Source of the DNA: Bacteroidaceae bacterium
Lineage (GTDB): Bacteria; Bacteroidota; Bacteroidia; Bacteroidales; Bacteroidaceae
Direction of reading: 5' to 3'
Assembly (NCBI GenBank): GCA_017619335.1
Contig: JAFZSP010000033.1
Span: 1 to 64,000, forward strand
DNA length: 64,000 nt
Under the pieces are notes generated by a model. That model had not been told where the DNA came from. It ran no database searches and was given only the letters and a program-made list of their open reading frames with translations. The position numbers were made by a program, and so were the translations under genes. Shown here piece after piece: positions 9,101 through 15,398 of this stretch. Within the stretch, counting starts at the first letter, position 1. Every line of letters starts with the position of its first letter.

Positions 9101-9791
9101 TAACGAACTGACCCAAGCCGAGATAGATGCCGCCACCGCTGCCCTGAAGGAAGCCGCCGCTGCCTTCAACGCCGCCCGCGTCGTCATCGACCTCACCCAG
9201 CTGAAAGCCGCCATTACTGCCGCGCAAGCTGCGATGACAGCCTCCCAAAGCGCCCGCGGCGACGGCCCCGGAATGATTCCCGATGCTGCCTTCACCGCCC
9301 TGCAGGAAGAGGTGGCCAAGGCACAGAATATGGTGGCACAGAATACTGTGAACCAGGCGACTATCGATGCCGAGACGGCAGCGCTCAATGCAGCCACAGA
9401 TGCCTTCAACGCAGCCCGCATCCCCAATGACTACAGCGAATTGCAAGCCCTCGTGGATGAAGCCACCCAGCTCATCGCCGACGCTCTGGCCGGCAAGATA
9501 CCCTACGAGCAGGAAGACCTGGACGAACTGCGTGCCTCCCTTGAGAAGAACGCCGCCGCCCTTGAGAGCACCGATCAGACAGTCATCGACCGCGCCGTGA
9601 AGCTCCTGCGCCGTGACATCGCCCTCTTCCGCAACCTCACCGACGGCATCGCCTCAACTCTAAACTCTAAACACTCCACTCTAAACGCTCCCGTCCACGA
9701 CCTGCAGGGCCGCCGCGTGGCTGCCTCCCTCCAGGATCCCCACCTGCCCCAAGGCCTGTACATCGTCAACGGAAAGAAAGTGCGCAAATAG
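6189..9791 (+). CDS. Large modular surface protein with FIVAR-like helical repeats and beta-trefoil/CBM-like domains
   Basis: 1200 residues with signal peptide (cleavage near TTAQ, residue 22). Residues about 45-190 form a CBM4/9-like module (IIQNPSFDDGFTGW). Three beta-trefoil-like modules follow near 280-410, 490-620 and 705-835, with repeated elements such as FALKNVGAGKFL, YIKSVALGTYF and LLYCDKS/LVYSDKS. Between and after them lie Ala-rich three-helix FIVAR-type repeats (AAITAAETVLATATTQAEINAATATLK-like), five or more copies, most dense at 840-1150. The tail VHDLQGRRV...GLYIVNGKK is a sorting-type C-terminus. It is probably a cell-surface glycan-binding or spacer protein; I see no catalytic domain. 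A heptamer repeat lies just before the tail (9654-9688). Confidence 0.75.
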   Translation: MKHFLLSLLAALATILPQHTTAQNVMPQTGDKITTADGIYVVSGQNIIQNPSFDDGFTGWLAADGNEPTTDNFALESSGGADGGAFIRALGSAGSSSSKSILTGWPVTAGKTYLFSVWANRPSTDGNMQWSLVFNSEALTGRDLQLGTVNFEANKWVQTEIVFTAEHPFLIANFAWLNQASFDAFFLGELTLTDELATTALEATIADGKYQLENTEEGDARGQYSSEVRATLQAAITAAETVLATATTQAEINAATATLKTAINTYVASANAPFKVGVKYNIVHSSGYLMTTTGGTVKVVSEDVDDAGQVFTFVPVPADAATAGFNLQADDGTFVHRSGSWDTKADASYDLTQANAIFQVVDQGTYIQLKNMGSGSVLGTDNNNDGSTVYSNKNGTDGKYRWTLKEFIPKDQRDDEYNFRVLLEKAQRTLADIEPSTIGTDIFMTSREAYDTFAAAVAAAEAVTADYKAATETLQAALDTFTANKQVMPDPTKNYIITQNAGGNRIAYTEGENLATVRTPSTEATQQFTFAQIAATGNFALKNVGAGKFLAKSANSNWNTSWAEDESETLAQWLIARRSDGTYTLQNASGKGYLGSDAITDGALLYCDKSSSATNSRWIIEEYTATATLEKAIVQAKELAASTPVGSAYYEVPQSAMDALNAAIAAAEAALNTVTTFEQGAAEAEKLNAAIATFNASFNPLPPFDEGVTYTIAHYGGALLTATESGNASITTLAEEGATESQLVMFEPVEGGYYIKSVALGTYFARTGDYNTCWQAEKDEAAQVEILSIDGKWLGLRFVATGRYAGTDGATNGMLVYSDKSGTGNTMAYWLIDTYVTVVLDRTAFNAAMEAANALLAEMQPGYLTGQYFPEDIAAFRNTVSAARSAASKAKNQEELDAVTAQLVADTEAARAKVHSEDLINHSELTAAIQTATTATAAAVAGDCNGQYPAEAIEAYKQALSVAEAVNNKPDNELTQAEIDAATAALKEAAAAFNAARVVIDLTQLKAAITAAQAAMTASQSARGDGPGMIPDAAFTALQEEVAKAQNMVAQNTVNQATIDAETAALNAATDAFNAARIPNDYSELQALVDEATQLIADALAGKIPYEQEDLDELRASLEKNAAALESTDQTVIDRAVKLLRRDIALFRNLTDGIASTLNSKHSTLNAPVHDLQGRRVAASLQDPHLPQGLYIVNGKKVRK
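9654..9688. repeat. Five-unit heptamer array in the linker before the sorting tail
   Basis: Units TCAACTC, TAAACTC, TAAACAC, TCCACTC and TAAACGC run head to tail and encode STLNSKHSTLN directly before the DLQGRR sorting domain. The unit length is not a multiple of three, so gain or loss of one unit would shift the sorting tail out of frame. Confidence 0.8.
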
Positions 9792-9888
9792 AAAAATGGT
9801 TTATTTTACAATCTTCCTGCCATCAATGATTTTACCTTTTCTTTCACCCTTTTCTCGGGAAAAGACGCACCTTTCTTTCATTCTGCCC

Positions 9889-10174
9889 ACGACTTTGGTC
9901 CAACAAATCTCCGGCTCTGGCATTTCGAGTTTACCCCTTTGGTCTCTCGAACCTACCCCTTTGGACGACTTGGCACTTTCCTTTGGACGACTTGGCACTT
10001 TCCTTTATTCGCGTGACCTCGAAACACCAGACGCTGCGCAAATACCGCAGTAGCCTTTCCATTGTCCAACCTTTGTTGGACAATCCGAACCCTTGGCCTC
10101 TTCTTCACCAGTGCTTGGCCTCATCCCATCCAAGGCTTAAGGGTTGGTGCCGTAGGGCTTAAACCTCATCCCGT
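9889..10174. repeat. Degenerate tandem array, 22-bp period, about 13 units
   Basis: Cutting the sequence every 22 bases from 9889 keeps a TTTGG/CTTGG core at the same offset in units 1-5 (one reads CTCTGG) and again in units 10-11, with decayed units between. Units starting at 9955 and 9977 share 18 of 22 bases, and the 22-base stretch 9959-9980 is repeated exactly at 9981-10002. Later units (starting 10087, 10109, 10131, 10153) carry CTTGGCCTC, CTTGGCCTC, CTTAAGGG and CTTAAACCTC at the same offset. Spacing of about two helical turns has been kept although the sequence has drifted. Confidence 0.7.
10061..10084. other. Perfect 10-bp hairpin within the 22-bp array
   Basis: ATTGTCCAAC - CTTT - GTTGGACAAT forms a perfect stem with a four-base loop. 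No T-run follows on either strand, so it is not an obvious terminator. Confidence 0.6.
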
Positions 10175-10188
10175 TCAGGGCTTAACCC

Positions 10189-10288
10189 ATGAAAAACTTT
10201 TTTTTTTCGAAAAACACTACACTCTACACTGAACCGCACTTTTTAGTGTAGAGTGTAGTGTTTTTCGAAAAAAAAAAGTTTTTTTCAT
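10189..10288. terminator. Long inverted repeat, probable bidirectional terminator
   Basis: Arms 10189-10230 and 10245-10288 are inverted copies, differing by a two-base length difference in the outer T/A run; the loop is 14 bases. The inner stem has AGTGTAGAGTGTAGTG paired with its complement, followed by long T and A tracts on both sides. It lies between converging genes, and both strands end the stem with a T-run, fitting a two-way transcription stop. The stem of about 42 bp is much longer than a typical terminator. Confidence 0.75.
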
Positions 10289-10306
10289 CACTGCGGGTGA
10301 CAGCCA

Positions 10307-12253
10307 CTAAGGAACCATCGGTGGGACGCCTGCAGTAGTGGGCGGGATGGGACGGATGGTGCCGCCGGGATTGTAGTGCATGGGTTCTGCGATGATGCTG
10401 CGGCTGTAGCTGGTGCCGTCGGGCAGGCCGCCGTTGTGGGAGAAGAAGAGCCACTGACCACGGAACTGGACGATGGCGGGATGCGTGGTGTTGGAGTTGC
10501 CTGCGATCTCGCTGATGATGCCCATGGGGGTGTAGGGGCCTCCGATGTGGTCACTGACGGCGTAGGCAATCTTCTCGGGCCATTCGGTGGCGTAGGTCAG
10601 GTAATATTTGCCGCCGTACTTGTGCACCCAGGGTGCTTCTGTGAAGCGGGGTACTTCGATCTGACGGATGTCGCCGTCGATTTCTGTCATGTTGTCCTTC
10701 AGGCGGGCGTAGTAGCACTGTCCGTTGCCCCATATAATATAAGGTGTGCCGTCGTCGTCGATGAGGATGGCGGGGTCAATGACACACCAGCTGTGCTTGG
10801 AGGCGAAGCAGTCTTCCTTGGTGAGCAGCGGTTTGCCGAGGGCGTCCCGATAGGGACCCTTGATGTTGTCTGCCACCGCCACGCCGATGCCGCACCAGTT
10901 GGTGGAGACATACCAGTAGTAGCGCCCGTCCCGTCCCCGCACCACGTGTCCGGCGTAGGCCTGATGGCTGCTGGCCCAGGAGAATTCGTCGATGCGCAGG
11001 GGTGAGGGGTGCTCGGTCCAGTGCTTCATGTCGGTGGTGGAATAGAGCAGCCAGTCTTTCATCACATAATTGCTCTGGCCGCCAGCGGCATCGTGTCCGG
11101 CAAAGAGCCACAGCGTGTCGCCCTCCACCAGCACGGCGGGGTCGGCGGTGTGCTTGTCGCGGATGATGGGGTTGCCGGTGCTCTCGAATTCGTGGGTGAG
11201 CACCCAGCCCCACTTCTGCTGCACACGCTCCAGTTCTTCCTGGGTCACAGAGATCACGGAGCCGTGACGGGGGAAGAAGTCCTTGCGGAAGGACTGCGGT
11301 TCTGCTGTCCAGTTGATCAAGTCTGTGGAGGTTTGGTATTCGTAGCGGCCGGAGCTATAAAGATCATACATCAAGACCCAAGTGGGAGCCCCCCCTACTG
11401 CCCCCGAGGGGGCTTCTTTACCCTTGCTGGCAGTCTTCGAAGGTGCCGTGGCCCCCTCGGGGGCCGAATGGGGGGCCAGGGCCTGGCTGTTGAGCCTGAA
11501 CACACTACTGCCCTCCACATGTGTCCGTGTGCCGGCGTAGGCGTCCAAGTATTTGAAGTCCTCTTTCCAGGGGCCTGTGAGTTTCTTGGAGAAAGCCTGC
11601 TGGATGCCGTTCTTGACTTCTTTGCCGTTCTCGTCCTTCGTGTTGCCTATATAGAAGAGGTGATACTTGCCGTCGTAGTAGATGATGTCATTATCGATGC
11701 TGCCGTACTTGGCTGCGAAGAGCTGTTTGGGTTCGCTCTCGAAGGCGGTGAAGTCCTTGTTCGCGTAGGCATAATAGGTAATGAGGCTCTTGCGGCCGTC
11801 ACCTGTGCGCTGCAAGGTGAAGTAGATCATGTACTTCTTCGCCTTGCGATCATAGATGGTCTGTGGCGCCCACACCCAGTAGGCATCGCTGAAAGCGGGC
11901 CAGTCCCGCCCCAGGTTGATCTTTCCGTGGGTCCAGTTGATCAGATCCTTTGACTTCATCAGGACGATACCTGGATTCTCCTTCCACCCGTTCTTGGCCA
12001 CCATCATATCCGTGGCCACGATGTAGTAGCAGCCGTCCTCGCCCCGGAGGATATGCGGGTCACGGATGCCGCCGCTCTCGCTGATGCTGTCACTGGCGAT
12101 GATCGGACGGTTGCCGTTCAGGGCATACCAGTTCCGTGCGTCCTCGCTCACGGCGAAGCGCAGCTGCTCCTGCAGGTTCTTGTCACCTCCACCCTCGAAG
12201 TAGGCGAAGAGGTAGCCGGTGAAATCCTGCGACTGCGCCATGGCTGGCGCCAA
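10307..12253 (-). CDS. Tandem GH43 arabinosidase with out-of-frame signal peptide and repeat insertion
   Basis: Two GH43 five-blade propellers lie in one chain. The first (residues about 10-310) carries candidate catalytic Asp65 in GGIRDPHIL and Glu247 in HVEGSSVF. The second (about 350-640) carries Asp371 in HTADPAVL, Asp in VIDPAILIDDDG, and Glu539 in FTEAPW. The likely role is removal of arabinofuranosyl or xylosyl units. The only start in frame is TTG 12253. A normal signal peptide starting with ATG 12342 is present upstream but in another frame, because the heptamer array at 12253-12273 has three units where the two neighbouring genes have four. As it stands the enzyme would not be exported, or is switched off. 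Residues between FRLN and WVLMYD are encoded by a palindromic insertion (11388-11476). It is the last gene of the minus-strand operon. Confidence 0.8.
   Translation of the reverse strand: MAPAMAQSQDFTGYLFAYFEGGGDKNLQEQLRFAVSEDARNWYALNGNRPIIASDSISESGGIRDPHILRGEDGCYYIVATDMMVAKNGWKENPGIVLMKSKDLINWTHGKINLGRDWPAFSDAYWVWAPQTIYDRKAKKYMIYFTLQRTGDGRKSLITYYAYANKDFTAFESEPKQLFAAKYGSIDNDIIYYDGKYHLFYIGNTKDENGKEVKNGIQQAFSKKLTGPWKEDFKYLDAYAGTRTHVEGSSVFRLNSQALAPHSAPEGATAPSKTASKGKEAPSGAVGGAPTWVLMYDLYSSGRYEYQTSTDLINWTAEPQSFRKDFFPRHGSVISVTQEELERVQQKWGWVLTHEFESTGNPIIRDKHTADPAVLVEGDTLWLFAGHDAAGGQSNYVMKDWLLYSTTDMKHWTEHPSPLRIDEFSWASSHQAYAGHVVRGRDGRYYWYVSTNWCGIGVAVADNIKGPYRDALGKPLLTKEDCFASKHSWCVIDPAILIDDDGTPYIIWGNGQCYYARLKDNMTEIDGDIRQIEVPRFTEAPWVHKYGGKYYLTYATEWPEKIAYAVSDHIGGPYTPMGIISEIAGNSNTTHPAIVQFRGQWLFFSHNGGLPDGTSYSRSIIAEPMHYNPGGTIRPIPPTTAGVPPMVP
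11388..11476. repeat. GC-rich palindromic element inserted in frame in the first GH43 domain
   Basis: Arms 11388-11413 and 11451-11476 are inverted copies matching at 23 of 26 bases. Each contains its own palindrome (GCCCCCGAGGGGGC at 11400-11413; GGCCCCCTCGGGGGCC at 11450-11465). The encoded stretch APHSAPEGATAPSKTASK... lies in a loop between two propeller strands (FRLN before, WVLMYD after). It differs in sequence from the 5620-5790 element but has the same design. Confidence 0.82.
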
Positions 12254-12273
12254 TGAAACCTGAAACTTGAAAC
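12253..12273 (-). repeat. Heptamer GTTTCAN x3 in signal-peptide region (frame-shifting)
   Basis: On the minus strand the sequence reads GTTTCAA GTTTCAG GTTTCAT. The homologous signal peptides at 15326-15353 and 18484-18511 have four units and stay in frame. The three-unit state joins the ATG at 12342 (MKRLLHLPF, then ILLCAVIVSSF) to the wrong frame. This array spans the point at which the frame is lost. Confidence 0.85.
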
Positions 12274-12356
12274 TATGACTGCGCAGAGCAGGATTTTTAC
12301 ACCACGACTAATCGTAAATGGTAAATGCAGAAGACGTTTCATGATTAAATAGTTAC

Positions 12357-15300
12357 TTAGTATTTGAGGTTTACAGATTTTCCTGTGGCAGTCAGGCGCT
12401 TCGCCCGTTTGCCTTTCACGATGAATACCCAGTCGGCGGGGACGTCTGACGTGAGGGTGATACGTCTGGTCTTGGCATCACAGGTCACCTGGCAGTCGAA
12501 GTAGTCAGTGCCTTCTCCCACAGGCAGGTGGAACTGTCGTGACGACAGACCGTCGGGATGGATGATGAAGGTGCGCTGCCCCTCTCTATTGACGGGGATG
12601 ATGGCTCCTGCCCGGACAAAGAGCGGGAAACGATTGAGGGAGTAGGTCTGGGTCAACGCTGTTCCACCGGCATGGCGTTCACCCGTCCAATAATCCAACC
12701 ATTCGCCTTCAGTGGGCAGATGGAAAGACTCCTCGTTATTATCGGAAGTGATGGCTTTGGTGAAGAGGTCGCGGCCCAGCAGGTGACTCTCCTCCTGCAG
12801 CGACGTCTGGGGCATCAGCGTGCCTCCGCTGAAATGGGTGTCCACGACGTTGGAGAAGATATAGGGCACCAGTTCGCGATGAAGCGTCACGCAGTCGCGG
12901 TAGATATCGGTGGTCTCTGCATCGTGCCACCAGGGCAGGTGGTTGGTCCAGCCGCCGTTCTCGCCGCCATTGATCATGCAGGCGGTGAGGGCTCCGAACT
13001 GGGCGTAGCGGATGAAATGCTGTTTGCTGGATTTGGCTCCCATGAAGCCTGCAATCTCCGTGCCCACGGCACCGAATCCCATCTGTGCCGAACGATAGAT
13101 GTTGTCTATCTGCAACTTCAAGCCCTTCCAGTCGCCACCGAAGTCACCGCACCAACCCATGCTCATCTTCTGAACGCCAGCGTGCCGGCCTCCCTGATGG
13201 GAGTAGGGTCGTGCCACAATGCCGCCAACGCCCGGTTTGCGGGTGGTGACGTAGTCATACATGGCATCATAGTAGTACTGGCGGAACTGCTCGTTGGGCA
13301 TACGTCCGATGGAGGTGGTCACCGTGTCGCCGAAATACACCTCTCCCTGATCCACCTTGAAGCCATAGAAGCTGTCGGTGAAAGCGCGGTCCAGTCGATT
13401 GTAGAACCATTCCTTGGCCTTGGGATTGGTGAAATCCGTCTGCAGGCCAGTGCCCTTCCACCACTTGGAGGGCTGCCCGCCGTTGATGGCATAGCCGAGG
13501 CGGAGCATCTCGTCATAGTCGTCGCACTTGTTCTGCGGCACTCCGTCCGAGGTCAGATTCACATTGCTGGTCTGCCAGAGGATGGGTTTCACGCCCCACT
13601 CCTTCAGCTGTGCGGCCATCGCCTCTGCATCAGGATAGCGCTGCTTGTCCCAGATGAAGTCATTGTAACTCATGCTCCAGGGGCTGTCAATGAACACACC
13701 ATCCACGGGTATCTCGTGCTCACGGTACTGACGGATCAGCTCCAGTGTGGCCTCCTGCGTGTTGCGGTTGTCCTCCCAGGCAATATGCCCAAGCATCCAG
13801 GCGGGTGTCAGCGGTGGCACCCTGGAGGACAGCCCTTCTTGTGTCAGCGGGACGAACTGGATGGTGCCGTCGGCATTGAAGTGCAGGTACTCTGCACAGA
13901 CGCTGCGGCGGCAGTCTCCGCCCGGGGCGCCAGCGAGGTTGTAGGAACCGTCATGATAGATGTAGTACCACTCTCCCTGGAACTGGATGACAGAGGGGTG
14001 AATGGTGAAGCCGTGGTTGGCCGAGGTGCTGACGAAGCCGCCGTAGGTCCAGGGACCCTCGATGCTCGGAGCCATCGAATAGGCAATCTGCTCGGGTTGC
14101 ACGTCGGGCGCATCCGATGCATATACATTATAATATATAGAGCCGCGCTTGAAGAGCCAAGGGCCTTCGCTGTAGTTGCGCAGCGGCACTTTCCGGATCT
14201 CGCCGTCCAGCTCTATCATATTCCGTTTCAGGCGCACCATGTAGCAGTCGCCGTTGCCCCAGGCCATCCAAGGTGTGCCGTCGTCATCTATCAGCACCGT
14301 GGGGTCGATGTCGGCATTGCGACGATGAGAGTCGCGTGTCATGCCATCAGTGATGAGAGGCGTGCCGTCCTTGCGGGCAGGAAGGAAGGGTCCCGTGGGC
14401 GAGTCGCTCACCGCCACATCGATGGCGTGCTCCCGCTTGTCCTTGCGATCCACAGTCACATAGAAGTAGAACTTCCCATCCTTCTCCACCACCTGTGCGG
14501 CCCAGGCACTGCCTGGTGTGGCGTAAGGGAAGGCTTCTGACTTGAGCACGGGGCCGTGCGCCGTCCAGTGTTTCATATCGGTGGAGGAATAGCAGAGCCA
14601 ATGGGGCATATTGAACCAACCGCCAGGAGCGGCCTGGTCTTCACCCACGTAGGCATATACCGTGTTGCCCACCACCGTGAAGGCGGGGTCAGCAGTGAAG
14701 CAATCTGTGAAGAGCGGATTCTGCCCAGCCACACGCGGCAGGGGTTCTCCACTGATTTCGAGGTTACGGATGGCGCCACCTCTCACCTGCAGCGCATTGG
14801 GAAAGCCGCCGGGGAAGCCGTGACCAATCACCCAGAGGGACGCATTGTGGCGCAGCGCCTTGCCGGGATAACGCAACTGTTCATTATCCTCATTCACCGT
14901 CAGCTGCAGGACTGATTCGTCCGTCTTCACATCGTATTGTGCTGTGGCACACACCTGATACCATTGGCCGGCCTCCACTCGGGGTCCAGCCCACAGACGA
15001 TGCGGGTTCTCGTCCCGATCCAGCACCTCCACAAAGAAACGCCCTGCCGTATTGTCATAACCCAGGGAGATATCGCCGTGGAGGGAGTTCTTGCCGATGA
15101 GATGGCTGGCCTTGCCCTCCTTGCAGACAAAGACCTGTTCAGTGCCCAGCGTGCCGCACTGGAGTTCCGCTTTTACCGTCCACTGCTTCTGCATATCAGC
15201 ATACGGCAGCGGGTGGTTGTAGTCCAGCTTATACTCGCTGACGTTCAGTTTTAGCACCGTATCGGCAGTCAGCCCCTTCCAGTCGGCCAGGGAGAAGGGC

Positions 15301-15398
15301 TGCGACTGCGCCATGGCTGGCGCCAATGAAACCTGAAACTTGAAACTTGAAACTATGACTGCGCACAGCAGCGCCTTTTTCCAAAATCTCTTGATCAT
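12357..15398 (-). CDS. LamG-GH43-GH31 fusion glycosidase
   Basis: 1013 residues with signal peptide (ends LAPAMAQ). Residues about 35-205 look like a concanavalin/LamG sandwich (FFVEVLDRDENPHRLWAGP, QWYQVCATAQYD). Residues about 212-525 are a GH43 propeller with Asp237 in FTADPAF, Asp in DIDPTVLIDDDG and Glu411 in YSEGPWLF. Residues about 530-1013 are a GH31 (alpha-glucosidase/alpha-xylosidase clan) TIM barrel: GVFIDSPW, WDKQRYPDAEAM, and GFKVDQGE with Asp683 as candidate nucleophile, then HLPWWHDAETT. The usual GH31 N-terminal sandwich is absent, with GH43 in its place. The combination suggests one protein removing both an arabinofuranosyl cap and an alpha-linked sugar. The start overlaps the GH127 stop as ATGA. 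The tail ends VFIVKGKRAKRL without a clear DLSGRR motif. Confidence 0.85.
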   Translation of the reverse strand: MIKRFWKKALLCAVIVSSFKFQVSLAPAMAQSQPFSLADWKGLTADTVLKLNVSEYKLDYNHPLPYADMQKQWTVKAELQCGTLGTEQVFVCKEGKASHLIGKNSLHGDISLGYDNTAGRFFVEVLDRDENPHRLWAGPRVEAGQWYQVCATAQYDVKTDESVLQLTVNEDNEQLRYPGKALRHNASLWVIGHGFPGGFPNALQVRGGAIRNLEISGEPLPRVAGQNPLFTDCFTADPAFTVVGNTVYAYVGEDQAAPGGWFNMPHWLCYSSTDMKHWTAHGPVLKSEAFPYATPGSAWAAQVVEKDGKFYFYVTVDRKDKREHAIDVAVSDSPTGPFLPARKDGTPLITDGMTRDSHRRNADIDPTVLIDDDGTPWMAWGNGDCYMVRLKRNMIELDGEIRKVPLRNYSEGPWLFKRGSIYYNVYASDAPDVQPEQIAYSMAPSIEGPWTYGGFVSTSANHGFTIHPSVIQFQGEWYYIYHDGSYNLAGAPGGDCRRSVCAEYLHFNADGTIQFVPLTQEGLSSRVPPLTPAWMLGHIAWEDNRNTQEATLELIRQYREHEIPVDGVFIDSPWSMSYNDFIWDKQRYPDAEAMAAQLKEWGVKPILWQTSNVNLTSDGVPQNKCDDYDEMLRLGYAINGGQPSKWWKGTGLQTDFTNPKAKEWFYNRLDRAFTDSFYGFKVDQGEVYFGDTVTTSIGRMPNEQFRQYYYDAMYDYVTTRKPGVGGIVARPYSHQGGRHAGVQKMSMGWCGDFGGDWKGLKLQIDNIYRSAQMGFGAVGTEIAGFMGAKSSKQHFIRYAQFGALTACMINGGENGGWTNHLPWWHDAETTDIYRDCVTLHRELVPYIFSNVVDTHFSGGTLMPQTSLQEESHLLGRDLFTKAITSDNNEESFHLPTEGEWLDYWTGERHAGGTALTQTYSLNRFPLFVRAGAIIPVNREGQRTFIIHPDGLSSRQFHLPVGEGTDYFDCQVTCDAKTRRITLTSDVPADWVFIVKGKRAKRLTATGKSVNLKY
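15326..15353 (-). repeat. Heptamer GTTTCAN x4 in signal peptide (in frame)
   Basis: Four units encode VSSFKFQVSL in the hydrophobic core of the fusion enzyme's signal peptide. Loss of one unit would reproduce the frame-shifted state seen at 12253-12273. Confidence 0.85.

Larger units (their letters stand above)
9792..10306. other. Gene-free convergent junction
   Basis: 515 bases between the stop of the modular protein gene and the stop of the tandem GH43 gene on the other strand. No credible coding sequence was found on either strand. The space is filled by an array of 22-bp period (9889-10174), a 10-bp hairpin (10061-10084) and a long inverted repeat (10189-10288). Confidence 0.8.

Noticed and set aside
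6594-9446. Open antisense frame of about 950 codons opposite the FIVAR-type gene
   Set aside because: It is Gly/Val-rich nonsense produced by the codon bias of the Ala/Thr-rich gene on the plus strand; no start signal, promoter or domain.
9889-10174. Possible CRISPR array or origin iterons
   Set aside because: No repeat-spacer alternation and no replication genes; the unit has decayed too far for iterons.
12558-14540. Long plus-strand frame opposite the LamG-GH43-GH31 gene
   Set aside because: Shadow of the real gene, which has recognisable domains and catalytic residues.
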